Below, one piece after another: positions 52,106-64,000 of a stretch of DNA of 64,000 bases (its first letter is position 1; each line of letters opens with the position of its first letter). The translations under genes and the position numbers were made by a program. The DNA is from Larus michahellis (lineage: Eukaryota; Chordata; Aves; Charadriiformes; Laridae): positions 95,046,200 through 95,110,199 of the forward strand of contig NC_133896.1 in assembly GCF_964199755.1 (NCBI RefSeq). Reading direction: 5' to 3'. The notes below the pieces were generated by a model. The model did no database searches and had not been told where the DNA came from. It saw only the letters and a program-made list of their open reading frames with translations.

Positions 52106-55010
52106 GTAGTACAGATGGAGAAAGTGAGGCTCAGACAGGTTTCGTGACCCACTGAAGGTCAGCGGGCGCTGGTAGTTGTCTTGAGTGTCTTGGTCCAAAC
52201 TGTAACCACAGGAGAATGCTTAAATTTATGCGTCAGGTTAAGCACTATTGTAATGGTACTCTTTAAGGATGTTCACTACTAAATTGTGGTGAGTCATCTA
52301 TATTTAGCAGGATGCTACTATCATTGTGCTTTTTAAGTAAAGTGCTTTTAACACAGTTTATTTCAAGAAGAAGTGCATGCACTGAAAATCTGTTCTTTGT
52401 AGTTTTCTCCTTGTGGAGCATTAATGCTGCCTTCCCTTTTGTAAATGTTCAGAGAGAAATTTACCTCCTGGTTGTTTAACAGACAGTAGTGTAGCAAAGA
52501 CAGTTCCCTGGTTAATACTAGCTTGTGTTTGCACAGTCATTTACGAACATTAACTAATTGAGATTCTCCAAACTTACTTTGTGAGGGCAGTCAGTTTGAT
52601 TCATAGCACGGAAAACTGAAGTGTACAGAGATGAAATGATTTTCTTGCTGTCAGGCAGGACATCTGCCCAGCCTCTCCTTCAGAGAACTCACAATTATGG
52701 GGCTCCTAGTCGTACACCACCCCACTTTTCTCTCATAAATGTTTCATGTCTTATGCATCAAGGAGAAAGGAGAACGCACACCATTATTAATTATGCACAG
52801 TGAACTGTTGTGTTTTGGTTTGTTTTTTTCTTGTATGTTTTAATCTCTTTGGTTTTGGAGGTCACTCGTGTCTGTTCTGGCCTCTGCTTTTTTTTTTTTT
52901 TTTTTTCATTGCTTGATCTGGGCTAAGGACAAATGCTCTGTTTCATCAGAATTGAGGAATTGGCCTTCATCCTGGGATGGAAGTCTGGGATGGAAGTAGA
53001 AGTTAAATGCTTTGATGGTTTTGAACGGAAATTTTTGAGAGGAATTCCATCTTAGGACAGCCAATATTGTGTTTCTTTGTGGAATTGTATTATTATAATA
53101 CAAAAAAAATACTCTAAACAAAAAAATATTTTGATGTTGAAAGTCGAAACTCGTCATCCCAAAGAGGCTTAAGTTGGATGTTTCTGTATTTCTCACAGTT
53201 TTCCCCTGTGTTTCTTTTGAAACACAGTTACGATTTTACAAAACATCCCACGTTTTATAAGGTTTGGTTTAGTGGAAGTATCCATGGTAAAGGCCTTAGT
53301 GTTTGCTATTTTTTATTTCTACAGGGCATTTAAAAACAGCAGTGACAAAAACTAACTTGCAGCCGTTGGTGGTATCTGTGCACAGTCTCTGTCCATTATT
53401 TTTGCCACCTTGACACAGGTATGCAAGTGCCATGTACACACACGTGGCATTGCCCATGTCCTTTCCTTATTTATCATGCTGTAGAACACTGTTCGCACCA
53501 AAAGAAGCAGAAAATGGTGTATGAAACAAGAGGAGTTCCTATTTAAGAAATACAGCCTCCTTGTTAATCTTTGTTTACCCTTCTGGAGCAGTCACTGGAG
53601 AAGTCGGAACAGGACCAAGCAGATCGAGCTCAGCCTCTTATCGCTCATGCATGTGCAGAGCCACAGCTCTCCCTGGCACCACAGCAGTACTTGTGCATTT
53701 GCATATTTGCATGAAGTTAACTTCAAGTGTAATTTCAGTATTAGGTTGATTGGATTGCTTGGTTAGGGATAAAAACTTGTGTGGGTGGTTTTTTTTTTCC
53801 TTCACAAGTCAACCTTGCTACGAGAACGTGAGCTCGATTGTGTTTCACTAGCATCAGCAGGAGAAAGCTGATGTCTGAACTCCACTTGGTTACATCTGGG
53901 CTTCAGTTTTACTCGGAATGCTGAAGCCAGGAACGTCATTTTAGGGGCAGGGGACAACACATTGTTTAAAATGTGTGCTGTGTTTTTGCAGTGACCTGTC
54001 TAAGCGGTGCTGGGACAGGTCAGACCACTGGTCTGTGGTAGCATGGCCAACACTGGATGCTTCAACTGGGGGTGCCAAAACCCCCACAGGGAGCAATTGG
54101 TACCAAATATTTAGCAAAGAGGAGTCTGGTGCCATGCCAGTGCTATAGGTTGCCCTAGGAGGAAGTCGGTGTACGTATTGCTCTGGACTTGAAAGCCTAC
54201 TCAAGCCAATTTTCTCTTAATTTCAGGAGGTGCCCATGCTCCGCTTCCTTGCTGTAAAATGTACTAAGTCATATATATATTCCTCCTACCAATGCAGAGC
54301 GAATACATTCCATCCCCTCTCCTTTCCTCAGGGAAGCCCCCTCTGCTTGCAAAGCAACAGATGCAAAACTCTGCCCCACTTCCCCCTCCCCCCCTCCCCG
54401 ACCCTCCCCCTTGCCAGGAGTGAGGTTGAGCTGGGGTGACCGAGCCCGCTCTTGCAGCCCCTTCAGTCATTGGGGGGGGCTGGTGTGCAGTCCCCTGGGC
54501 ACCCAGACCTCAGCCTCCCAAAGGGCATGGGCTGCTGCGGGTGGGCTGTCCAGGCTCAGCTCTTCCCCTGCCTGGCATCTAAGCAGCGTCTGCCAGGAGC
54601 AAGTGGGTTGGTACACCCTCTCTGCGTGCCCACTGGGGAGATTACTTCCTAATCCTCGTTAATTAGAAGTTGGCTAATGCCTGGAAGCATGAGGGTGTAG
54701 TGCTGCTATGGTTTTTCTTTTCTTTTCTTTTTTTTTTTTTTGACTTCTTTTTTTTTCTTTCTACCTGACATATATATGGATGTTCCCAATATCCTTATAA
54801 ATGCACAGGCCTCTTATTTCTGCTGAGCTTTTGACTTTATGATAACACGGGCTAATCATTTCTGGTAGTTAGTTATGGGCTGTGTTTAGAATAAGCAGAA
54901 AAAGTAAAAACAGAAAAGGAAAGGAAAATCGTAGTAGTTTCCTTATGTCTGGTCACATTTCCTGCTTGTGGTGGTTTTGGCTGGATTGACCAATCAGAAC
55001 AACAGATGCC

Positions 55011-55115
55011 CTCCTCCCCCCCCCCCCCCCCCCAAGTTGTATAGAACAACCTTTTGTCTTTCTCTTAAAAAAAAAAAACACACAACAAAAAAAAACCCCA
55101 AAAAACACAAAACAA
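55011..55115 (+). repeat. Composite low-complexity tract: C18, then A-rich with CA and AAC
   Basis: A run of 18 C at 55016-55033 is followed after 33 bases by A12 and an A-rich stretch broken by single C or short C runs. Both halves are prone to length error. No retroposon body was recognised upstream. Confidence 0.9.
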
Positions 55116-55354
55116 GGTAAAAACATAGAAAGACCTGGTTCGCTTCTTCATACCCGTTTGATAATTCCTTCCTTTCTAGCTCCTAATTTAAAAATTGTCC
55201 CAGTTTTAACTGTGCTTGACCAGTAAGTGTTATTGACTGGTGCATGATGAAGCATCTCCGTGCCTTCTGTATTTTCAGGTGTGCCATCCAGAAGCAACTG
55301 CAGCAATTCCAGCCGAGGGTGCACTGTCAGTATTCACAGTGGCATTTTAATACT
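55116..55354. other. Short intronic gap before the ancient CR1 fragment
   Basis: Unremarkable sequence. Part of it may belong to the ancient CR1-like element that follows, because that boundary is not sharp. Confidence 0.4.
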
Positions 55355-55740
55355 TCTATCATCCTTTTCAGCCTCTGCCTTTAGACGTCCTAACAGCTTG
55401 CTTGCTTTTTTGACCACCATTGTATGTTGAACAGATGTTTTCATTGAGCCGTTCACAGTGATACCAAGATATTTTCCTCAAGTGATTACATTTGAATTAG
55501 AGCCCCATGGTATAAGAGTAGTTCAGATTATTCTCTCAAGTTCTTATTACTGTCCGCTTGGTAATGTTGAACTTCATCTTGCATTATGCTGCCCACTTGC
55601 TGAGCTTTGTCAGATCCCTTGGAAGTCTCTCTCAATCTCCTTTTGTCTCAGCCAGCCCAAATCACTTTGCCAGCTCCTTGTCTCTCTCCCAGATATTAAG
55701 GAATGGATTAAACCACCCCAGAGCTGGTATGAAACCTGGG
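55355..55740 (-). mobile_element. Ancient CR1/L3-like LINE fragment
   Basis: On the plus strand the phrases GCTTTTTTGACCACCATTG, TGATACCAAGATATTTTCC and TTGAACTTCATCTTGCATTA, then GAGCTTTGTCAGATCCCTT, follow the order of the reverse complement of an old CR1-clade ORF2 region widely seen in turtles, crocodilians and birds. It is heavily diverged with no intact frame. Boundaries are approximate and the call rests on remembered phrases rather than an alignment. Confidence 0.65.
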
Positions 55741-55755
55741 TGTAATCCCTTGTAA

Positions 55756-56550
55756 TCAGGGCCAGAGCAAGGGCAAGGGGAGAGGGGCTCCTGCCCCTCT
55801 GAGCCTGGGCACTGAACAGTGGGGCAGCAGCTCCAGACTCAGCCTGAAGCTGAGTGGCATGAGCCCCACTGGGAGGGGGGAGACAAAGGAGGGGGTGTCC
55901 CACCCCCGGCAAGCAGGGGACGGGGCTGGCACTGAACTGGCATTCTGCCTGGAATGGTTTAGCAGGCGCACGTTGAAGCGATGGCAAATTAATCGCATAG
56001 TCCTGTTCTTTTCCTTCCAAAATGTGAGTGGGTTGAAGGGGCACAAGTTCCTCTGAGCAGAGATCAAGCTGTTTTGTCTCCTAGTGTGTACTTTGAGGGG
56101 CTTAGGGAATTTGATAGGTTTAACCGATCCCTGCTGCAACTTCCAGGTTAGCCCGTACCCTCTCTTAAGGAAAACATTGCTAATTTCAAGAAACACCTGA
56201 CTTAGCAAGAGCTTGCATGTCTTTGCTAGCAGCCCAGCCACTTGAGAAATGTCATTCTCCTGCTGCTCAGCGGTTCTGGACTTGTCCTTTGAATATACTG
56301 AAATGATTGTTTGGTTCTTGACTTTTGATATTTGGCCTTCAGTTTTGTTCTCAGCCTTCCTAGCTACCATCTTATGCAGCAATTGCTTAGACTGAATGAC
56401 TTCTTGTTCCTTTTGTTTGACCGTACAACGTGCTTTCTTGCTTCTCAGCAGTTTTGTTTTTTTTTTTTTTTTTTTGTTCAGGGGCACCAAGTACCTTTTC
56501 AGTGACAATGCCGAGATTGCTTCAATGAACCGCCATACAGAGTGTAACAA
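55756..56550 (-). pseudogene. 264-codon lysine-rich open frame, probably a decayed transposable-element ORF
   Basis: This is the longest open frame in the window, in the same orientation as the adjoining ancient CR1 fragment. Residues 26-31 are a lysine run made by a 19-base A run. Residues 40-130 are Lys/Gln/Glu-rich, including KQKEQEVIQSKQLLHKMVAR and KSRTAEQQENDISQVAGLLA, with coiled-coil character. The C-terminal 70 residues are proline-rich and look like frame drift. Upstream sequence in the same direction is full of stops. There is no splice context. A retroelement ORF1 or gag-like origin is the best guess, without a specific family match. An unrelated chance frame is possible. Confidence 0.35.
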
Positions 56551-59500
56551 CTTTAATTCCCCTGCTTTTGGAGTTAGGGTGTGATGACTGTTTTGCTTGT
56601 GATTGTCTTCTATAGTGTGTAAGAGGTGTCATGCAAAGTTCTGGTGCTGTTTTTCCTACCGAGTTGTTACATTTGATTATGTAGCAGTCACTGTTACTCT
56701 GTAATTCAGGTTGCTCCTTGCATCAGTTGGTGTTTTAGCTTCTGAGTGCCCTGGGACTGGCTGTTCCAAGCCCTACCTACGCTCTTTAAGACACTGCAAA
56801 ATTGTAACCCGCTGAGACACTTCGCTAATTCCTGCACATGTTGCTGAAGTCACCATTTTTTGCTGTTTTCTTTGACTTTCTTCCTTTGTTTTCCCTCTGC
56901 GCTGTGCAGTAGATATTCCCTTCCTGATCAGGAGGCCATTGGTAAATCCAGGTTACTGTAGTGAGATTTGGTTTTTAGTTAACTTTTCTCCCTCTTCAGC
57001 CTTGGCTATCTAGATGGGATCTGTGCATTACTCATCTTGCAGTTTGATGTCTCTGCCCTTTTGCCCACTTGGGATTTCCAGGCAGGACATCAGCCTGTGA
57101 TGAATTCTGCAGCTGTGGGACAACAGACTACAAGAGGTGTTGGACACCTTAACCATTGGTTAGCACGGGTATTTCATCCCATTCCTGCACTGTATAAAGC
57201 TGTTGTTGCATCACGTTGTAGGGACCAATTCACTGCAGGCTTCAGCATCAGACCCTAGGTGCTCCTTGGAACCTTTTGCTCCAGCTTCATGCCCACCTGC
57301 ACCAACATGTGTTCCCGTGCAGTCTGTCAGGATCGGCCGCTCCCTATGAAATGTTCATTTTTGAAGTGATATCTCAGAAAATACAGTCCTGCTTCTTGGT
57401 TAAAAGGTCCGTGGGTGCTCCTGCAGGGAATGCTCTGGGTCCCCCTGGCTCCTGTGCATTGCTCACTCTGCTGCCTCTCTCTGCCTGAAGCCCCTTGTGA
57501 CCCCTGGGGAGGGAGAGTGGGGTGGGTGGCAAATCCTGTTGTTTTAGTGAAGCCCTGTGAGAGAAGGTGCCAGAGGGCTTCTGCAGGGTATTGCTGGGTT
57601 TATGTGGCTACTGGGCTGCTTCCGTGTCTGAGGATGTGTTTGAACTTTACTGTTTGACAGGGCTTGATGCCTGATGGTCTCCGTTTGTTGTGAAGCTGCT
57701 AGGCTGCAAGCCTGCTTGGCTTTCTGGCTGTGTGTTGGAAGCTAGTGGCTCGGAGAGGTTGAGAGGACCTTGGCTACTTGGCAGAGGGACAGAATAGCCT
57801 CAGTCTGTCTGCAGAACCATCATGTCCTTGGCTTGTCAAGGGCAGCCCTTTCTTTTGCCCCTGAAACAGCTGGTGTGCCCTGGGCCCCTATTATGGGACT
57901 CATCCGCAATCAGCGCCTCCCTCTCCTGCGCTGAAAACGCCTCGGACACGGAGTGTAGGCTGGTGTTTCTCAGCTGCATGGAGTTGCAGCAAGGCTGTGT
58001 TTTGCTTGTTCTTTGGGGAATGCTCTGTGTTAGTTAGTTCTTCAGCAGCTTTTTTGCATAGTCTCATCTGTTCTTGCTGCTCTCGTCCCTGTTCCCTGGC
58101 TGCCTTTTTTTTTTTTTTTTTTTGGGTAAGACTGCATTTCGGCTGCCACATTGATGGCAGCAGTCCTATTTATCCACAGAAAAGGTACAACGCGAGCAGG
58201 CTTCCTCCACCCACCCCGGTCCCCATCCTCCAGCCCTCTTGCACTAACCCTCACCCTCCTCGCCCTCCCTGGGAGCTCCAGCCTCGAGTCAGCCCGCTGC
58301 AGGTGAAGGAAGGGAGCTGTGGCATCCCACAGCCGCCACCGGCTCGTGTTGCATCCTAATTGCAAATAGCCCTTCCGGCGTCAGCAGTTTGTGGGAATAA
58401 TTGACAGGAGGTGCCGGCGAGGTGCTGAGTCAGAGCGAGGTGTGCTTGCCAAGTCACTGCAGCAGAAGAAGCCCGCTCGCCTCGCGTGGAGGGAAGCCAA
58501 TGGACGGTGGGTTTCCTGGCTGACTTTGGGGGCCTCTTTCTTTCCTTTTTCTGAGGCTGTAATTCAGCGGCAGTCATGCTATGCACGTAAGGGAGAAACC
58601 AGGCGCTAGGGAGGCGGGGGGAGCCCTTTTTATTTTTTTTTTACCTTTCTTTCTTTCTTTACGCTGTGAGCACTGGGGATTAGGAGATGCGAGCTCCATT
58701 CCCACCTGCTGCCAGTGGGTCTCTGTGCTGCCATTTCCATGCAGAAGGGGTAGAAAACGTGTGGTGTGGTGGTCAGGGGCAAGTGAGTGGCCCTAGTGAT
58801 AGATTGATGTCTCCTAGGGGAGGAAAAAGAGCATGTGGCACCCTCAGCCAGGCAAGGAGAATAGTTTAGTGAGCCAAAAAAAGCTGCAAAATAAAATGAC
58901 TGAAAAGGTGTTTTGTCTTGTCCTTCCTGGGGGTTGCTTCTGCTGCAGTGTCCTGCTGTTTGTTTAGGGGTTTGAAATGAGTTGTTTGGCATGCAGGAAG
59001 ATGAGTGCTTGTCCTATATACATCTAGCACCTGATAGACCTCCACTTGAGGTTCATGAGAGCTCTGCCATTTGCTCCTGACCTTCCTGAGTGGGGCTAGC
59101 ATCAGTATTTATACCACAGCTGAATCTGTCCCAGAGATCTGGATCCTTTCCTTTTCCTTGCTCCAGGCTGACTTCAGATGTCTTTTGTCTTTCTCCCCTT
59201 CTGTAACACAGGGTACTGTTTTTCTGCCTTGGACAAAAGTTGGTAATTGTTTGCACAGTGATCTAAATATACATGTGTCTGATGCGTGCTGCCTTTGTAG
59301 GAAGCGTATGTTATTTTTGAGTGACTACTTTGTAGAAGGAGATGAGGAGCATGAAGATGGAGGCCCACATATTTTTCAGAACATTTCATATCTATGCTGC
59401 GCTCCACCCACCCACGTTTTTAACGCTAATCTTCGTATAATCTTCCTCTCCACTGAGTAAGGTAACAGCCATGTGATCTAGACTATTGTGCAGACGATGG

Positions 59501-62500
59501 GAAAACTGAGCCCCAGAGGTGGAAGTGTCATGCCTACAGTCATGCAGGATTCCCATGGCCAGCCTGGGGTTGGAGCCTGTATCTCCTGACTGCCAGCCCC
59601 GTGTCTTGTCCGTGGGAGCACGCTGCCTTCCCACTGATTTAGGAAGTGGCCTGGTGAATGCTTTCCCTCCTGAGTATTCATGGCAGTGGCTCCTGGATGG
59701 TTGTTGATTACTGCAGGTTGTTACCTGCAGTAACTACATTGAATGTGGTTCTTCTCTCATCGTTGCCTTGGCCACCTCCACAATGAAAGTCATGCACGGG
59801 ACCACTGGAGAGGTGGCCCTGGGGGCACTGGGGAGGGGAGAGCATGTGTGTGACATCTGTCCTCCTTGCCTCCACCTAGGTGCCTGTTCACATACTGGGT
59901 GCAGTCTGTGATGCTGGTGGCAATCTGAAGCCATCTGTGGCTTGATGACATTTTGGAGGAAGCCTTGTACCCCTGGGTTCTGCTGCAAGACCAGCCGGGG
60001 ATAGCTTAGTGTTCAGGCTTGGCTCAAGAGGCTCAGGGCTGGCCTGCCTTCCATTTGTATTTCTGTGTGAGTTTTGCCATGGATGGTGGAGATGTGCTAG
60101 CCAGGGCACTGCTAGAGAGAGAAGAGTGGATCTGGTCCTCCTGCGCTTTGAAGGATTGTCTTTGTTGTTCAAGGGAACCTTGGTCTCCATCTGGCCAAAT
60201 GCAGCCCTTCCTCCTTATCCACTCTCTACTCATGCTGTAGCTTCACTCTGGAAATGAAAAATAAATAAATAGTGTTGTCTGTTACAGTTGGTATTTTATA
60301 AGGTACCTATGTGAATTAAGCACTCAATTCCCTCAGGTTCCTTTTAAACAGCTGAGCCGATGTGTTGAAAATAAGCAAGGAGAGGAGGCAGTCCTGGCAG
60401 CAGTGCCATAGCTATTCTCCCCGTGTTTGATGTAGCAGCTGCCATGGTAAAGCTGATTTAGACTTTAAGGTCTGTGGGTCAGGAGCTGGGACCAGAGTCT
60501 TCAAGAGGTCTCTGATGAGAGTGGACCCTGCGCCCTTTGCCTCCTCTGTCCCTGTGCTGAGGGCCTTTTAAAGCACTCATAAGAACTGTGGAAATACTAG
60601 TGTGTAACAACACTGTGTGTAGCTACACTGTGCTGTGCTGGGCCGTGATAAATGCACCTGACATCCGCTGGGCCAAGGACTAAGCCTGCTGCGAGTCAGT
60701 CCAGGATGACGAAGCTCTGCAAAACCAACTTTTCTTTCATTCCAAGGAGTAAAAATGTGTATGGTTGATGAGGTGTAGCATTTAATCACAACCCATTGCC
60801 AACAGCAGCGATAGCTTTCACTCTGGAGACAAATGGGAGATTATTTTGACAACTGCAAGAACCTTTTTACACTTCCTTCCATAACAAAATAACCACAGTT
60901 TGCATCAGTTTTCAACAGAGAAATTCAGTGACAATCATCATCATTTTAATTAAAAGTAAACAAATATGGTATAAAAAAAATAAAACAACTACTGAGAGGC
61001 CTGAGAAGTAGTGGAGTATGGCTGTCGCTTAGAACAAGTCAGGACACAAACAAGATGAAAAAGCTGTCTTTGTCCTTGCTTATGAGTGAGAACCCTTTCT
61101 GAGATTTTGTTTTCAGGGCAAAAAGAATTGTATACTGTATTTGAAGTTTCTTTCTGGATTTTCTTCCTCTGGCCATATAGCCAGAGCGCGTGGGGCAGCT
61201 TGTCTTGCGGCTGCAGGTGGGGAAAAGAGACTCAGGTGGGGATGCTGCTGACCCTGTGATCCAGAGCCAGTGGGTCCTGGAGAGCCACTGCCATCCCCTG
61301 CCTGTGATCCGCTCCTAGCTCCCCCTTGCCCCTTGGCTCTCTGACACATGCCTCCTGCATCTCTCACCTTTATGGTAATGTTCACTACGTGGCTCGATAC
61401 AGACACAAAAAAATGCCTGCTCCTAACTTTGAATTTACGTGAAATGGACCCCAATTGTGGAATTCTCATGTAATTAGCCAACTGTGTAAGATTGCCTTTT
61501 TTGTTTTGGTTTTGCTCAGAGAACAGCTTGGATTCTTCTCTCAGATTGGGAGAGTTATTCAGCCTTGGAACTCAAAATCAAATCACAGTCTAAAATCAGA
61601 CCAGGTCTCCTTAGCTCAGCTTTTAAAACAGAAACGTATTACAGTCAAAGTACATTAAAAACAAAAGGCTGTCTTAAAAGGCAATAATCTAACTGGACAG
61701 TCAAAATAAAGCGGCACTGGGAAATGCATAAGTTAATGATGCCTTGTTATGTATCCTGTATCTTTTATGGCATGAATTTTATAGTCTAAGTGGTAGTAAG
61801 ATTAGAGGTAGGTGAATAATTTATAGCAAATAATTTATTTAATGAATTCCTCTTCCATTTCTATTTGCAAATTGTTTGTGAACATCCTGTGGTTTCTTTG
61901 CATTTTACTTATTTGAAATTACTTACTGAATAGCTTCTACAAATAATATCTGACATACTGTGTGCTTATGAGCAGCATTTTTTTTTTTTCCTGTTTCGTT
62001 TGTGGGGGAGCAGTATTTCAGCTCCAGGTTTGGTTGCTTGGCACTGGTACAGAGCAGAAGTTCATGCCACAGTATTTCACTATCCTGACATCTTAAAGTA
62101 ATTGTTAGAGTTAAGCTGTTTCTGAAAGGTATCAAGAGTTAGCTATTACTTTTTAATAATCATGCAGATTATTTATGTGGATAGGCAAGTGCAAATTTCA
62201 TTTTTGCCAGTGTGTGCTAGAAGTTCTTAAAATGTGTTACTTCCTTGTACGCTCACATCACTAAATTAGAATAGTTGCAGAAATTAACAGAAAGATACAA
62301 GGTCCACGGTCAGCGGTGCACTGTGCATATGCTTGACTTCAGGCATATTCTTGAGTAGATGCATAAGTGGTAGAGTGGCAAATGATGAACTTCAGCATCT
62401 GTTTGAGTGGTTTGCTGAATTAGGCCCAAAATATAGAACAAAGCAAATCTATTTTTCGTGAAAGTGAACGCAGGAGAGAATTTTGTTTCCTCATCTGCAA

Positions 62501-63575
62501 TTATGGGGTAGTTCATCTTTCAGATGGCGGGGGGGAGGCGATGATATAGATATTGCACTAGCTTGCAGTATGTCTGATTTCATAAATATGAGACAGTATA
62601 ATTCTGCGCTTTTTTTCCCTTAAATATCGGGGGAAATAACATGACAAATTGAAAAAAAAAAACCACAACCCAGACTTTAGTTTTACTTACTATTTTATTT
62701 ATGTCTTCGTCTTTCAAGATTTCTCAGATTTCAGAATATTTGCCATGTGCTTTTATTGGCTTATGATCTCTCTAAAAAAAAAAAAAAAGTTAATTCAGAA
62801 ATATTAGATAATGCTCGACAAAGGTGACCCACACAGAGAGGAGAACTTTCTCTGTGTCTGCGAGGAATAGGTACAAGTTACTCTAGCATCTTAAAAGGCT
62901 CTCGTAACAATACAAACCTGGAAAGGTTTACATTTTTCTGTGCATCTTTCAGAGGCTACACATTGTGGAAAGCAGCTTCTGAAGTTATGTGAGGTACCCT
63001 TCAGCTCGGTAACTCAGGTGGTGTTTTGTAGGACTGCCTGAAAAGCAGAGTTAAATAGTTAATTTTGTGGATCTGTGAACCTGTGAGACCTCATCTCCTT
63101 CCCTTTTCTGCCTTCAGGCTGACCTCTGTGGAGTCTCTTATGTCTCGTAAAGGGTTGAGTGTGGCCTGGTCTTTCCTCCTAGCAGTGAGTATCTCACCTG
63201 CACCTACCCACCTAATTTCATGAACCTTATGGAAATAAAAGTAATGTCTTTGTGCCCTTTACTCTTCTGTCAGAGGAGGGATGCGTGCAGGGGCCTCATG
63301 TCCCAAGGAAACAACTGCAGGCCACGATGCCCATGGGCATGTTCAGTGGAGTAGCTAGCAGAAGGCTACAGACAGCTCAGGCCAGTGTGGTCTGGGAAGA
63401 GAAAAAGCCATCTCTGGGTGATGGATGATGTGTGGGAGGCAGCCACAGAAATTGGCGGTGACTTTTGGGTGAGGAAGAGCGACTATTTCTGCTGACTTGC
63501 AAGAGCCAAAATGACCTCTTTGGAGCAGAGACTCAAAGGAGTGAGATGCTGTTTCTTATGCCACAGTGATCAGAA
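56551..63575 (+). other. IGSF11: Inferred IGSF11 intron 1 (second part)
   Basis: No exon could be supported. It contains a 19-base T run at 58105-58123, a G+C-richer block at about 58150-58620 with an AP-1/MARE-like site, a TTTC microsatellite near 58645 and a 15-base A run at 62774-62788. Open frames on both strands at 58.0-60.3 kb have no recognisable family. Confidence 0.45.
58423..58432. promoter_or_regulatory. AP-1/MARE-like motif TGCTGAGTCA
   Basis: This is a perfect left half of a T-MARE including the TGAGTCA AP-1 core, inside a local G+C-rich block of the putative intron. Such motifs also arise by chance. It would matter only if the block proves conserved or open in chromatin. Confidence 0.3.
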
Positions 63576-63881
63576 ATGCATCCAAGCCGAGCTCTGTACC
63601 GAAACCCAGACCAGGTATATTACAAGGACGAGCCTGTAAAATGTGGTCATCAGTGTCCATCAACTCCTTGTATGCAAGCAACTTACACAATGTACATGAG
63701 AGGAGGACTTTTTCCAAAAGGAAGTTATTGGACCTGTGGACACATTTATTGCCCCTTAGGTGATGGCCTAGATACTGATCTTGTACACACGGAGATCGAT
63801 GGGGCGGTTTCAGCTCTGTGTGGCTGGGAAGGTGAGGGAGCGTTTGTCAGGCAGAAGAATGGAGCGCTGGAGCTGGACTAG
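63576..63881 (+). other. Cysteine-rich 101-codon open frame of unknown origin
   Basis: The first 65 codons read like real protein: RALYRNPDQVYYKDEPVKC, a CPSTPC motif and GLFPKGSYWTCGHIYC, with five cysteines in about 40 residues. The last 35 codons look random. GT dinucleotides after CAG (63617) and TTAG (63760) could be donors. I recognise no family. It could be a retroviral envelope relic (the G-x-YW-x-CG pattern is only suggestive), a diverged exon or chance. No upstream start context or acceptor is convincing. Confidence 0.3.
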
Positions 63882-64000
63882 TGGTGTGTGCTGCAGGGAG
63901 GACTGAAGAGTCCCTGGACTGATGTGTTTTCTCATCTATATTCCTATTTATCAATCAGCGTTCCTTGCCCACCTGTTCTCCTCCATGTCTTGTCATGCGA
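63882..64000. other. Right edge, nothing recognised
   Basis: Short non-coding sequence after the open frame, ending at the window edge. Confidence 0.4.

Larger units (their letters stand above)
48617..55010 (+). other. IGSF11: Inferred IGSF11 intron 1 (first part)
   Basis: No exon was found after the donor at 48427. The sequence carries long sense-strand T-runs at 50348-50364, 51278-51297, 51673-51693 and 52888-52906, a degenerate tandem repeat at 49308-49412 and a perfect 41-bp duplication at 52024-52105. Mammalian IGSF11 has a first intron of well over 50 kb, so lack of further exons is expected. Confidence 0.55.

Noticed and set aside
56476-57250. Processed retrocopy on the minus strand ending in the A run at 56457-56475
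   Set aside because: No AATAAA precedes the A run and the upstream sequence has no long frame or recognisable gene.
1-64000. Search for CRISPR arrays, operons, tRNA and rRNA genes
   Set aside because: The window is avian nuclear DNA. No spaced direct-repeat array, tRNA cloverleaf with A and B boxes or rRNA core was recognised by eye. A tRNAscan-SE or Infernal run would be decisive.

Overview
The window is vertebrate nuclear DNA, almost certainly from a bird. Three pieces carry the avian signature of CR1 LINEs: 3' ends with the terminal ATTCTATG-type octamer (6172-6481 forward, 39417-39657 reverse) and an older body fragment (37694-37920). Interspersed repeats are otherwise sparse, genes are split by GT-AG introns, and two CpG islands stand out from an AT-moderate background. 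Nothing looks prokaryotic, and almost all long open frames are chance or GC-driven.

Two genes can be read. TEX55 (testis-expressed 55) lies on the minus strand at 8835-11157. Four coding exons join in phase 0 with clean splice sites and give a 227-residue protein. Its middle holds five tandem 12-residue repeats and its C-terminus is the conserved [12 protein letters not shown] / [10 protein letters not shown] block of TEX55. The plus strand carries at 48354-48426 the signal-peptide exon of what is most likely IGSF11 (BT-IgSF/VSIG3), inside a CpG island and ending in a phase-1 donor. In human, TEX55 and IGSF11 are head-to-head neighbours on 3q13.32, so the divergent layout here supports both calls. 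The rest of IGSF11 would lie beyond the right edge, after a very long first intron.

Layout: 1-8.8 kb is gene-poor sequence downstream of TEX55. 8.8-11.2 kb is TEX55. 10.85-11.5 kb is a CpG-island promoter with an X-box-like (RFX) site and, on the plus strand, a possible first exon ending ATGG|GTGAGG. 11.5-48 kb is mostly non-coding, with a candidate alternative signal-peptide exon at 21328-21396 that has the same exit phase as the 48 kb exon. 47.8-48.57 kb is the second CpG island, with a 47-bp perfect inverted repeat just after the exon. 48.4-64 kb is inferred IGSF11 intron 1, with long poly-T runs, an ancient CR1 fragment, a decayed lysine-rich open frame and an unexplained cysteine-rich open frame near the right edge.

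Working model (inference): a testis-linked divergent promoter at about 11.2 kb drives TEX55 leftward and perhaps an upstream IGSF11 transcript rightward, while a second promoter at 48 kb drives IGSF11 with a different signal peptide. No new multi-gene system was found. The most unusual items are the alternative-exon arrangement, the X-box and the long palindrome.
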